A stretch of 64,000 bases of DNA, taken from assembly GCF_013409785.1 (NCBI RefSeq), contig NZ_JACCBV010000001.1, positions 1,116,001 through 1,180,000 on the forward strand. Direction: 5' to 3'. The notes beneath the pieces are model-generated. The model saw only the letters and a program-made list of their open reading frames with translations, had not been told where the DNA came from and did no database searches. Below, in pieces: positions 1 through 8,573 of this stretch; positions within the stretch are counted from its first letter, which is position 1; the number at the start of each line of letters is the position of its first letter. This DNA is from Microbacterium immunditiarum. Its GTDB lineage: Bacteria > Actinomycetota > Actinomycetes > Actinomycetales > Microbacteriaceae. A program made the translations under genes and the position numbers.

Positions 1-193
1 GATCGCGTCCACCTACCTGGGCACCGATCTGGTGAAGGACGAGTTCTTGGTCTCCGTCCGGAGGTCTGGACCGGCCGACGCGGATGCGCCCGACCGAATG
101 TCTCTCGAGATCTTCGGTGGGACGAGGCCAGGCCACTATTCCACAATCGGGAGCGCGATTGTCAGAAGGAACGGCTCATTCGCCGGACGTTGA
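1..193 (+). CDS. C-terminal end of an unidentified protein (partial)
   Basis: An open frame enters from the left edge and ends in TGA at 191-193, giving the last 63 residues of a protein whose start lies outside the window. The segment includes TYLGTDLVKDEF and ends VRRNGSFAGR. Codon choice is normal for a high-GC genome. I do not recognise the family. It lies 65 bp before the aldehyde dehydrogenase on the same strand, so it may belong to the same catabolic unit. The frame of the following gene is also open through this stretch, but it gives an implausible arginine-rich peptide. Confidence 0.5.
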   Translation, partial: IASTYLGTDLVKDEFLVSVRRSGPADADAPDRMSLEIFGGTRPGHYSTIGSAIVRRNGSFAGR

Positions 194-258
194 GAGAGGG
201 AGGCGCTGCGAGTGCGGTCAGGGTCCAGGTATTCGGTAACGAGATCGAACGGGGTGGA

Positions 259-1755
259 ATGTATATGAGAAGACGTGAATTCGACAGGGACTTGTTGCCG
301 CCTGGCGATGGGCAGACGCTGCTCGTCGACGGCGAGTGGAGGACGTCCCGAGAGCTCTTCGACGTCCATGATCCAGCGACTCTGGAGGTGATCGGCTCCG
401 CAGCCGATGGGACGGTCGATGAGGCCCGCGCGGCGGGAGAGAGTGCCGTCGCCGCCTTCGACGGATGGCGGGGACTGGCAGCGGAGGAGCGTTCCGCTCG
501 CCTCCGGCGCGGGTTGGACACGATCCGCGAGCGGTCGGAACCGCTTGCGCGCCTACTCTCCCTGGAGAACGGCAAGCCGTTCCGTGAAGCCCACGGCGAG
601 ATCCTGCGTGGCGCGGCGATGCTCGAGTGGGGCATCGAAGAGGGTCGGCGGGTGTACGGAAGGGTGACGCCGTCCTCGTCGGGCACGCGCGGCGTCGTGC
701 TGACGTCCCCCGTCGGGCCCGCGCTCGTGATCACGCCCTGGAACTTCCCCGCGAGCATGCTCATGCGGAAGATGGGTCTCTCGCTGTCGGCCGGCTCGCC
801 CGTCATTGCGAAGCCCGCCGAGCAAACCCCGCTCATCGCGGTCGCGATCGCGAAGATCCTGAACGAGTTCCTACCTGCCGGTGTGGTGAATGTCGTGACC
901 ACGTCGCAGCCGGGCGCGGTCGTCGACGAGCTGATGAAGAACCCGCGTATCCGCAAGGTGACTTTCACAGGGTCCACCGAGGTCGGCCTGCGGCTGTTGC
1001 GGACGCCGACCTCGATCCTGAAGAGGGTTTCCCTGGAGCTGGGCGGACACACCCCCGCGATCGTCTTTCCCGACGCGGACGTGGAGGCGGCCATCGACAG
1101 CATCATGACGGCGAAGTTCGCAAACGCCGGACAGAGTTGCATCTCGATCAACCGGTTGTTCGTGCACTCCGATGTGCGCGACGAAGTGGTCGCCGGGCTG
1201 CGTGAGCGGATCGGTCGTCTGCAGATCGGTCATGGGTTCGACGAGGAGACGTCGATCGGTCCTCTGATCGATGCCAACGGTCTGGAGAAGGTCGAGCGCC
1301 ACGTCGCCGACGCGCGGGAACGTGGCGCAGAGGTTCTCGCAGGGGGTTCGCGGTGGCATCCGGACGACGCCACGCTGCGCGGCGAATTCTTCGAGCCGAC
1401 GCTGCTGGCCGGAGTCGACGAGAGCATGATCATCAGCAAGGAAGAGACATTCGGTCCGGTGCTTCCGGTCTTCGAGTTCACCGACGACGACGACGTCATC
1501 GCGCAGGCGAACAACACGACATACGGCCTCTCGGCCTACGTCTTCGGTGCAGACTTCGATGTTCTCTGGGGCGCGATGGAGCGGCTCGAATTCGGCGTGA
1601 TCGGCGTCAACGAGGTCATGCCCAACCGACCCGAGCTGCCGTTCGGAGGATTCAAGAACAGCGGGCAAGGCCGTGAGGGCGGGAACGAAGGAATCGAGGA
1701 CTATGTGGAAACAAAGGCAGTCGCAATCAGGACAGGGCGTGGACGCATCATGTGA
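259..1755 (+). CDS. NAD(P)-dependent aldehyde dehydrogenase
   Basis: A 498-residue enzyme of the ALDH superfamily, which oxidises an aldehyde to the acid with NAD(P)+. The oxyanion Asn is N162 in TPWNFP, the general base is E260 in LELGG, and the catalytic thiol is C294 in GQSCI. It resembles succinate-semialdehyde dehydrogenases in layout. I chose ATG 259, preceded by GGGGTGG; an ATG six bases later is equally possible, and the frame stays open upstream to GTG 190 with poor protein sequence. It heads a co-directional set with an EthD-like protein, hydrolase, CoA-transferase and ThDP lyase. Inference: it removes the aldehyde released by the lyase. Confidence 0.9.
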   Translation: MYMRRREFDRDLLPPGDGQTLLVDGEWRTSRELFDVHDPATLEVIGSAADGTVDEARAAGESAVAAFDGWRGLAAEERSARLRRGLDTIRERSEPLARLLSLENGKPFREAHGEILRGAAMLEWGIEEGRRVYGRVTPSSSGTRGVVLTSPVGPALVITPWNFPASMLMRKMGLSLSAGSPVIAKPAEQTPLIAVAIAKILNEFLPAGVVNVVTTSQPGAVVDELMKNPRIRKVTFTGSTEVGLRLLRTPTSILKRVSLELGGHTPAIVFPDADVEAAIDSIMTAKFANAGQSCISINRLFVHSDVRDEVVAGLRERIGRLQIGHGFDEETSIGPLIDANGLEKVERHVADARERGAEVLAGGSRWHPDDATLRGEFFEPTLLAGVDESMIISKEETFGPVLPVFEFTDDDDVIAQANNTTYGLSAYVFGADFDVLWGAMERLEFGVIGVNEVMPNRPELPFGGFKNSGQGREGGNEGIEDYVETKAVAIRTGRGRIM

Positions 1756-1809
1756 TTCACGCCATCCCATCAGAACACATTTCCATTCAAGCAAGAATCA
1801 GGAGTTGAT

Positions 1810-2148
1810 ATGAGCACGAAGCCCAGAGCGATAATGGCCGTAACGATGGCGGTTGAGCCGGAGCACGACGAGGAGTTCAACCGCTGGTACAACGAAGAGC
1901 ATGTGCCTGAGCGACTCGAATGTCCCGGTTTTCTTGTCGCACGACGGTTCAAGGCGGTAGAGGGTGAGTTCGAGCACCAGGAAGCCCTGAACTATCTGGC
2001 GATCTATGAGCTTGAATCCCTTGACACGCTTAAGGGTGAGCTGTACACGACGCGCGCTGCAAATCACACGGAATGGACCAAGCGGATCGGCCGGTTGCGT
2101 TTGGGGGGCCAGCGTTATGTATACGAAGAGATACCCACCACGAGTTGA
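1810..2148 (+). CDS. EthD-like dimeric alpha/beta-barrel protein
   Basis: A 112-residue protein with the FNRWYNEEHVPERL signature of the small ferredoxin-like alpha/beta-barrel families (EthD, DUF4286 and relatives). These act as dimers and often bind or rearrange hydrophobic intermediates in degradation pathways; no reaction can be assigned here. The start ATG follows an AGGAG box at about eight bases. It lies 54 bp after the aldehyde dehydrogenase and 21 bp before the hydrolase, so it is probably part of that transcript. Confidence 0.75.
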   Translation: MSTKPRAIMAVTMAVEPEHDEEFNRWYNEEHVPERLECPGFLVARRFKAVEGEFEHQEALNYLAIYELESLDTLKGELYTTRAANHTEWTKRIGRLRLGGQRYVYEEIPTTS

Positions 2149-2169
2149 CCCCGACGAGAGGCCGTGCCG

Positions 2170-2898
2170 ATGACCGCGGAGCTTCTGCTTCTTCCCGGAG
2201 TCACGCAGGATGCTCTTGTGTGGCAATGGATGGATCTGCCGCCCGCGCGGGCCTGGGTATACCCGGGACACGGCGACCGCGGACGCGCCCAGGACGGATT
2301 GACGCTGGAAGGTGTGGCCGACGAAATATGGTCCGTCGTGCCGACACAAGTGGATGTCGTCGGCGTGGCATTCGGCGGAGTGATCGCCCAGTACCTCGCC
2401 TTGCGGCATCCCGAATCGGTCAGGTCGATGGTGCTTGCGTGCACGACCGCGGCGTCAGAGGACGGTCAGCGGATGAGATCGAACGCGGAGGAGATGCGCA
2501 CACGGGGAATGGGCCCGTACATCGAACCGGCGATCGGCCGATGGTTTCGCCGGAGCGCGCGAGAACGCGTGCCCGATGCCGTCGCACACATCGAGAACAC
2601 GATGCAGGAGTTCTCTGCGGATGCTTATGCGGACGTGATCGCTGCGATGTCGGAGCACGACACGCGGAGCCGATTATCACGTATCGATCGGCCGGTCACC
2701 CTCGTGAAGGGTGAGCAGGACCGAGTCGGCGAAGGAGCCATCGATGCGCTGCATGCCGAACTGCCCCACAGTCGCATGTTCAGTATTCCGGGAGCGCATA
2801 TGGTTCACGTCGATAATCCTGGCGGTTTCTCAGCGGTGATTCGTGACCATCTTGCGTGGGTGGACAATGGCGCACCCCTGGGAAAAAAGTTGGGATAG
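2170..2898 (+). CDS. Alpha/beta-hydrolase fold protein with Ala at the nucleophile position
   Basis: A 242-residue alpha/beta-hydrolase. Members normally use a Ser nucleophile in G-x-S-x-G. Here the elbow reads GVAFGG with Ala67 (codon GCA), while the acid region (KGEQDRV) and the His region (GAHMVH, H210 or H213) are kept. It could therefore be non-hydrolytic, for example a lyase-like or binding variant, or it could be inactivated. ATG 2170 is preferred over GTG 2164 because GAGAGG at 2157-2162 is well spaced only for the ATG. It lies between the EthD-like gene and the CoA-transferase. Confidence 0.85.
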   Translation: MTAELLLLPGVTQDALVWQWMDLPPARAWVYPGHGDRGRAQDGLTLEGVADEIWSVVPTQVDVVGVAFGGVIAQYLALRHPESVRSMVLACTTAASEDGQRMRSNAEEMRTRGMGPYIEPAIGRWFRRSARERVPDAVAHIENTMQEFSADAYADVIAAMSEHDTRSRLSRIDRPVTLVKGEQDRVGEGAIDALHAELPHSRMFSIPGAHMVHVDNPGGFSAVIRDHLAWVDNGAPLGKKLG

Positions 2899-3033
2899 AT
2901 GCCAGGTATTAGCTAGATCAGGCTTGGGCTGGGTTTGGTCTCGACGACCAGCGGTACTTGAGATCAGTTGGACGTCACAATCGAGTAGTGCAGCGCGTTG
3001 CGAGGAAGTGTCGCGCAGTCTTGAGCGGAGGAG

Positions 3034-4251
3034 ATGGATTTGTCACCCCTTTCTGGTATTCGGGTTGTTGATTTAACACAATATGAGGCAGGAACTTCGT
3101 GTACGCAGAGCCTGGCATGGCTCGGTGCGGAGGTCATCAAGATCGAGTCGCCTCGGTACGGAGAGCAGGGGCGCATATCCTCTCGCGATATCCCGGGCAT
3201 TGATTCGCCATACTTCTTGCTGCTGAACGCGAATAAGCAGAGTGTCGCCCTGGACCTGAAAAGCGAGCAGGGAAAGAAGATCATCAGGAAACTGATCGAG
3301 ACTGCCGACGTCTTTGTGGAGAACTTCGGACCAGGGTCGATTGAGCGCCTGGGGCTGAGCTACGACGATGTTGCGGCCATAAACCCTCGCATCATCTACG
3401 GCACCATCAAGGGCTACGACCCGGAGGGTCCTTATGGCACCTACCTTTCAATGGATCCGATCGGGCAGGCGATGGGCGGCTCCATCGCGATCACTGGTCT
3501 TCCGGACGGGACGCCGGTGCGTCCTGGACCGACTATGGCTGATACGGGAAGCGGTCTGCATCTCACGATCGGTATCCTCGCTGCCCTCAGAGAGCGGGAT
3601 ACCAGCGGGGAAGGCCAGAAGGTGTCGGTATCCATGCAGGAAGCGATGATCAACTTCTGTCGCATTTCGTATTCTCGGACGATATCGGCCGGTGATCGCC
3701 CTGTTGAACGCGCCGGCAGCGGTATGGGCCTGAAGGCGGCTCCGGCGCGTCTCTATGTCTGCAAGCCAGGTGGACCAAACGACTATATATACGTGTATGC
3801 GTCGAGGACGCCCCAGAGTCGGCATTGGGACCGCATTCTGGAGACTATCGGTCGAGAGGATCTGAAGGGCGACCCCCGCTTCGCGACGGCAGAGAGCCGC
3901 TGGGAACACAGGGAGATCGTCGATGGGATCATCTCGGAGTGGACTGGGCAGCGTACGAAGATCGAGGCAGTTCATGCTCTCGCGGGTGCGGGGGTTCCGG
4001 CCGGTGCTGTCATGAATCCTGCAGAACTCGCCGAAGATCCGCATCTGAACTCCAACGGCGCGTTCGTCAAGGTGTCCCGTCCGGACCGCGGCGAATACAA
4101 GATGCCCGGGTGGCCGGTGAAGATGTCTCGCTGGAAGCCCACGATCGTAGCCGCACCCACTCTGGGGGCTAATACTCGCGAGGTCCTGTCGACCCTCGTG
4201 GATGTCACCGACGCTGAGTTGGACCAGCTCGAATCCGACGGAGTGATCTAA
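3034..4251 (+). CDS. Class III (CaiB/BaiF) CoA-transferase
   Basis: A 405-residue family III CoA-transferase, related to formyl-CoA:oxalate CoA-transferase. These enzymes move CoA between carboxylic acids through an acyl-aspartate intermediate and work as interlocked dimers. The N-terminus GIRVVDLTQYEAGT and the catalytic Asp (D170 in MADTGSG, matching D169 of Frc) are present. A GGAGG box sits very close to the ATG. It is 84 bp before the ThDP lyase. The pairing suggests that it makes a 2-hydroxyacyl-CoA, possibly using formyl-CoA as donor. Codon usage is less GC-rich than in the later parts of the window. Confidence 0.9.
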   Translation: MDLSPLSGIRVVDLTQYEAGTSCTQSLAWLGAEVIKIESPRYGEQGRISSRDIPGIDSPYFLLLNANKQSVALDLKSEQGKKIIRKLIETADVFVENFGPGSIERLGLSYDDVAAINPRIIYGTIKGYDPEGPYGTYLSMDPIGQAMGGSIAITGLPDGTPVRPGPTMADTGSGLHLTIGILAALRERDTSGEGQKVSVSMQEAMINFCRISYSRTISAGDRPVERAGSGMGLKAAPARLYVCKPGGPNDYIYVYASRTPQSRHWDRILETIGREDLKGDPRFATAESRWEHREIVDGIISEWTGQRTKIEAVHALAGAGVPAGAVMNPAELAEDPHLNSNGAFVKVSRPDRGEYKMPGWPVKMSRWKPTIVAAPTLGANTREVLSTLVDVTDAELDQLESDGVI

Positions 4252-4335
4252 GGGCGGCTTCCACGCTGCCGAATGCCGTTCGGGACGCGAGCGGTTAGCG
4301 ATGCGTGCTGTGAGCGCGCGGAGACGAAGGTACTG

Positions 4336-5982
4336 ATGAGTGGTAATGACATGGTGAGCGGATACGAGCTGGTCGCTGAGACCGTTCGTGCATACGGTAT
4401 TGATGACTGCTACTTCTTGATGGGCGGCCCAACCATCGATCTCGCCAACGAGATGGAGCGGTTGGGCACACGTATGGTAGACGTCCGACACGAGCAGGCT
4501 GCGGTGATGATGGCACACTCGTCGGCGGTCCTCAGGCAACGGGTCGCATTGGCGATGTGCTGTTCAGGGCCCGGTTTCACGAACACGCTGACGGGCATTG
4601 CGAATGCGTATGCCGACGGCGTGCCCGTCGTCGTTCTCGGCGGATCATCGAGAATGTCGGACTACGGTCGCGGAGGCTTTCAAGAACTGGATCAAGTGAG
4701 ATTGGCCGAGCCGGTGACGACATGGTCTGTGAGGGTACAGGAAACGCGCCGGATCCCGGACATACTCACCAAGGCCTTTGCGCGCGCGCTGGGTCCATCG
4801 TCGGGACCCGTGTACGTGGATCTGCCGGGTGACGTGCTGTATGGAAAGGTGTCACGCGAAGACGTTCTCCCGGTGTCGGCGTATACAGTCGACGGTCCCC
4901 TGAGGTCATTGGCGGATGCTGACGCGGTGAGAGAGGCGGCCGAACTGATCGCCGCCGCGGAGCGTCCGGTCGTGATCGCCGGGAACGGAGCGCTCTGGTC
5001 CGAAGCGGGTGACGTGCTGCAGAAGTGGTTGAACGACACCGGCATCCCGGTATACGTGATGCCCCAGGCGCGCGGATTGATCCCTGAAGACCACGAACTC
5101 GCATTGCTCGAGGCCCGGTCCAGTGCGTTCAGGGAAGCTGATCTCGTCATCGTCGCCGGCGCACCGCTGAACTATGCGACGAGTCGGATACAGCCTCCGC
5201 GTTTCAAGCCTGATGTCAAGGTCGTGCAGATCGACAATTCTGCGAGCGAGCTTGGAAGCAGCCGTCACATCGATGTCCCGCTCTTGGGTGATGTGCGTTC
5301 GGTCATCTCGCAGCTCCACGACGCCTACCTCAGCGCCGGTAAGAATCCGAGGCATGAAGATTGGACGAATCGACTCAAGAGCGTCACCGAGGAGAAGCGT
5401 TCGCGGGCCGAGCAGGCCGATTTCGACTCCAGCCCGGCGATGCATCCGATCGAGCTGTGCCGGGTTGTTCGCGATTTTCTCGACAGAGATGCGATCTTGT
5501 GCGTGGACGGACAGGAGATTCTGACCTACGCGCGGCAGACGATCCCGACCTTCTATCCAGGTCACAGGCTCAACTCGGGGACTCTGGGCACGATGGGCGT
5601 CGGACTTCCGTTCGGGGTCGGCGCGAAGGCGACGCGCCCGGACAAGCAGGTCGTCGTGCTTCACGGTGATGGATCGTTCGGCATGAACGCCATGGAATTC
5701 GACACTGCAGTGCGGCACAACCTCCCGGTGATCACCGTCATCAGCAACAACGGCGGATGGACTGCAACGGATCGATACAAGGCTGGCCGAGAGCTCGGGT
5801 ACTCCCGATACGATCTGGTGGCCGAGGCGTTGGGTGGTCACGGTGAGTTCGTGGAGAAGATCGAAGACCTGCTTCCCGCCCTCACCCGAGCCGCGGAAAG
5901 CGGTGTGCCGTCGGTTGTGAACGTGGTCACCGATAAGACGGCACGGGCGGCGACTACACAGTTCACGCGAGACGCGACGTGA
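4336..5982 (+). CDS. ThDP-dependent oxalyl-CoA decarboxylase / 2-hydroxyacyl-CoA lyase family enzyme
   Basis: A 548-residue ThDP enzyme. The cofactor-activating Glu is E53 in VRHEQA, and the Mg/ThDP motif is GDGSFGMN from G444 with NN about 26 residues later. Length and order (Pyr, central, PP domains) match oxalyl-CoA decarboxylase and 2-hydroxyacyl-CoA lyase. The first releases CO2 and formyl-CoA from oxalyl-CoA; the second splits a 2-hydroxyacyl-CoA into formyl-CoA and an aldehyde or ketone. I chose ATG 4336 because GAAGG lies five bases upstream; the frame is open 21 codons further. The aldehyde dehydrogenase in the same set favours the lyase reading, but the two cannot be separated by eye. 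Confidence 0.85.
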   Translation: MSGNDMVSGYELVAETVRAYGIDDCYFLMGGPTIDLANEMERLGTRMVDVRHEQAAVMMAHSSAVLRQRVALAMCCSGPGFTNTLTGIANAYADGVPVVVLGGSSRMSDYGRGGFQELDQVRLAEPVTTWSVRVQETRRIPDILTKAFARALGPSSGPVYVDLPGDVLYGKVSREDVLPVSAYTVDGPLRSLADADAVREAAELIAAAERPVVIAGNGALWSEAGDVLQKWLNDTGIPVYVMPQARGLIPEDHELALLEARSSAFREADLVIVAGAPLNYATSRIQPPRFKPDVKVVQIDNSASELGSSRHIDVPLLGDVRSVISQLHDAYLSAGKNPRHEDWTNRLKSVTEEKRSRAEQADFDSSPAMHPIELCRVVRDFLDRDAILCVDGQEILTYARQTIPTFYPGHRLNSGTLGTMGVGLPFGVGAKATRPDKQVVVLHGDGSFGMNAMEFDTAVRHNLPVITVISNNGGWTATDRYKAGRELGYSRYDLVAEALGGHGEFVEKIEDLLPALTRAAESGVPSVVNVVTDKTARAATTQFTRDAT

Positions 5983-6129
5983 CCGTGACGGGCGCCATCC
6001 ATGACGATGTGAACGTCGTCCGTTCTGTGGGATGCAGCGCATCGCGCCGTTTGCGGGCGACTCCGCGCTTCCCGCGCGCAAAGGGAGCATTGCGGTCGTG
6101 TCCGCGAGATTCTGCGGCCACTCCTCGGG

Positions 6130-6456
6130 GTGTTCTGGCCGAGAGAGGACGAGCTCATCGCCCGCCGCCGGGCGCTCCTGAGGGAGCATCCCCCGTTGAT
6201 CCAGCGACAGTGGGCGAGGTTGATCGGCGTCGAGCAGCCCACCGCCGTGGTTGTGGCCGAACGGATGCGGACGTTGAGGACCTTCGACCGGCTCAAAGAC
6301 ATTGACGCCCCGCTCGCGTTCGTGGTCGTCGGCGACAGCGTGCTGCGCCTGAGTATCCGAAAGGGCGTCGAGTCGCACGGGGATCCGGCCGAGATCGATC
6401 CTCGGATCGAGGGCACGCTCCACACCCTCCGACAGGTCCTGCGGATACTTCCATGA
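6130..6456 (+). CDS. Small protein of unknown function upstream of the efflux pump
   Basis: A 108-codon frame from GTG 6130 whose stop overlaps the next start as ATGA (6453-6456), which suggests translational coupling. Codon third positions are GC-rich, as expected for coding sequence here. The middle part, QWARLIGVEQPTAVVVAERM, faintly recalls a MarR-type helix-turn-helix, and MarR genes often precede DHA2 pumps, but the rest does not fit that family. The frame stays open upstream of the GTG, so the true N-terminus is uncertain and it could be a decayed regulator. The stretch 5983-6129 before it shows nothing else. Confidence 0.45.
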   Translation: MFWPREDELIARRRALLREHPPLIQRQWARLIGVEQPTAVVVAERMRTLRTFDRLKDIDAPLAFVVVGDSVLRLSIRKGVESHGDPAEIDPRIEGTLHTLRQVLRILP

Positions 6457-8150
6457 CCGCCAGAGCAATCCGCAAGCAGTCTCACGCATCCCGTCGTGGC
6501 ATCTTCCTGCTGTTCTTCGGGCTCATTCTCGCGATGCTCCTCGCCGGGCTTAGTCAGACCGCGCTGAGCGCCGCTATGCCGACAATGGTCGGCGAGCTCG
6601 GTGGCGTAGACCAGATGCTCTGGGTCATGACGGCGTACATCCTGGCATCGACGATCATGATGCCGATCTACGGCAAGATGAGCGACCTCATCGGCCGCAA
6701 GGTCCCCCTTATCGCAGCGATCGTGCTCTTCATGGTGGGCTCGGTGATCGGCGCACTCGCCCCCGACATGGGCATCCTCATCGTGGGCCGCGTTGTGCAG
6801 GGCATCGGCGGCGGCGGCCTCATCATCCTGTCGCAAACCATCATCGCCGCCGTCGTCCCGGCGCGCGAGCGCGGCAAGTACATGGGCATCATGGGCGCGG
6901 TGTTCGCCGTGTCGTCCGTCGCGGGTCCGCTGCTGGGCGGGTGGCTCACAGAGCAGTTCGACTGGCGCTGGGCGTTCTGGATGAATGTACCGCTCGGCCT
7001 CCTCGCCCTCGCCGCGGCGATCTGGCTGCTGCATCTGCCGAAGGGCAGCAACTCCAAGCCGAAGATCGACGTGCTCGGCGTGATGACGATGGCCGGCGCC
7101 ACCACGTCCCTCATTCTGGTGGCGTCGTGGGGCGGCAACGACTACGCGTGGAACTCGCCGGTCATCCTGTGCCTCATCGCGACGACCGTGATCCTGGCGG
7201 CGCTGTTCGTGTTCGTCGAGCGCCGGGCCGCCGAGCCGATCATCCCGCCGGGGCTGTTCCACGACCGCAACTTCAACCTCACGACGGCAGCCGCGCTACT
7301 CGTGGGCGTGACGATGTTCGGCGTGAACGGATATCTCCCCACCTATCTGCAGATGACTCTCGGGGCGGATGCAACGATGGCCGGCATTCTCATGGTGCCG
7401 ATGATGGGCGCGATGCTCGTCTCGTCGGTCGGCAGCGGCTGGCTCGTGAGCGCGTACGGTCGCTACAAGTGGATGCCGATCGCGGGAACGGCGCTGATCG
7501 CGGGTGCGCTCGCACTGCTGCGCACGCTCACTCCCGAAACCCCGCTGTGGCTGTTTTGCAGCTACCTCGGAACGATGGGCATCGGGCTGGGTGTCAACAT
7601 GCAGATCCTCGTGCTCGTCGTGCAGAACTCGTTCACGGACCGGGTCGTGGGCACGGCGACGGCGGCCAACAACTTCTTCCGGCAGATCGGTGCTTCACTC
7701 GGCAGCGCTGTCATCGGAAGCCTGTTCGCGGTGCGGCTCGTCGCCATCATCGGCGAACGGCTTCCCGCCGGTGCATCGGCTCGGGTCGGCGATATCAGCT
7801 CCCTCACACCGCACAGCGTGCTCTCACTCCCTAACCGGCTGCACTCGATCGTCGCGCATGGCTACAACGACGCGCTCGCTCCGCTGTTCCTCGGGATGGT
7901 GCCGCTGGCAGTGATCGCGATGTTGCTCCTCTGCTTCGTCAAGGAGGTTCCGCTCAAGACCACAATCGAGCGCGACATCCTGCCCGATGCGATCAGCGAG
8001 GGTCAGCTCATTATCGAGCACAACGGGGGCGCGGGCGACGCCGACGTGCCTCGCCCTCCGGCCCGGCGATCGAGGCGGGTTACCGACAGTCGTGGATCTC
8101 GTCGCGCAGCCCCCAGCGGATGCCCGACCGGGTCGACGCCGGTGATCTGA
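6453..8150 (+). CDS. DHA2-family (EmrB/QacA-like) MFS drug:H+ antiporter
   Basis: A 565-residue membrane protein with the pattern of the 14-helix DHA2 family, which exports drugs or other toxic compounds using the proton gradient. Motif A appears as GKMSDLIGRK after the second helix, and the helix-5 antiporter motif as AVSSVAGPLLGGWL. The N-terminal LSQTALSAAMPTMVGELG is typical of the family. The last 30 or so residues are Arg/Ser/Pro rich and look like a soluble tail. Its ATG overlaps the stop of the small upstream gene. Confidence 0.92.
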   Translation: MTARAIRKQSHASRRGIFLLFFGLILAMLLAGLSQTALSAAMPTMVGELGGVDQMLWVMTAYILASTIMMPIYGKMSDLIGRKVPLIAAIVLFMVGSVIGALAPDMGILIVGRVVQGIGGGGLIILSQTIIAAVVPARERGKYMGIMGAVFAVSSVAGPLLGGWLTEQFDWRWAFWMNVPLGLLALAAAIWLLHLPKGSNSKPKIDVLGVMTMAGATTSLILVASWGGNDYAWNSPVILCLIATTVILAALFVFVERRAAEPIIPPGLFHDRNFNLTTAAALLVGVTMFGVNGYLPTYLQMTLGADATMAGILMVPMMGAMLVSSVGSGWLVSAYGRYKWMPIAGTALIAGALALLRTLTPETPLWLFCSYLGTMGIGLGVNMQILVLVVQNSFTDRVVGTATAANNFFRQIGASLGSAVIGSLFAVRLVAIIGERLPAGASARVGDISSLTPHSVLSLPNRLHSIVAHGYNDALAPLFLGMVPLAVIAMLLLCFVKEVPLKTTIERDILPDAISEGQLIIEHNGGAGDADVPRPPARRSRRVTDSRGSRRAAPSGCPTGSTPVI

Positions 8151-8573
8151 CACAGCTGTCACCCTTCTCGGTTCGCGTTGACCCGCTCGTCCGCGAGCCG
8201 GCCGCGAAGGACGCCCGATCAGTGTCTGGTCGCGGACGTGCGGGTGCTGGGCCTCCAACGTCAGAGCGCAAGCTCTCCTCTGCGCCATCAAGGGCGTGTT
8301 CTCCGGACGAATCGTGGGTCTCCATCAGCGATCGGATGAAGGCCGTCTGGTCCTCCAGGCGCTCGCGGACTGAGGCAAGCTTCCGTCGGTCTTCGGAACA
8401 CGGGGATCGCAGGCCGTAGCTCTGTCATACGGTCACGTGTTGCGTGCCGTCGGGCGGCCTTTTGACGCGAGTCTGCTTCTGCGGAGGCTCTCCCGCAGCT
8501 TCCCGCCACGGGTCTACAATCCGGTCGAGCGGCCTGGCGCTGGCCGGGGCCGCACGGTCGAAGGGGGTCAGAA
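8151..8573 (+). other. Intergenic stretch without a convincing gene
   Basis: The 423 bp between the efflux pump and the GH3 glucosidase contain no frame with good start signals. On the minus strand around 8280-8400 a short phrase (KLASVRERLEDQTAFIRSL) reads like real protein but is out of frame with the nearest ATG, so a decayed gene is possible. A TACAAT hexamer at 8514-8519 could be the -10 box of the GH3 gene. An AGGGGG ribosome-binding site precedes its ATG. Confidence 0.5.

Noticed and set aside
1147..1156. CAACCGGTTG palindrome in the aldehyde dehydrogenase gene
   Set aside because: It resembles the LacI operator core but lacks the flanking TG and CA, and lies deep inside an unrelated gene.
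4906..7262. Long minus-strand open frames opposite the ThDP lyase and efflux pump
   Set aside because: They are antisense to well-supported genes, have skewed Arg/His/Asp composition, and arise from GC-rich third positions.
8475..8494. Small hairpin CTGCGG...CCGCAG before the GH3 gene
   Set aside because: Six-base arms are expected by chance in GC-rich DNA and no regulatory context supports it.
8151..8573. Possible small minus-strand gene around 8080-8420
   Set aside because: A phrase such as KLASVRERLEDQTAFIRSL looks protein-like, but it is out of frame with the nearest ATG, has no ribosome-binding site and gives poor sequence on both sides.
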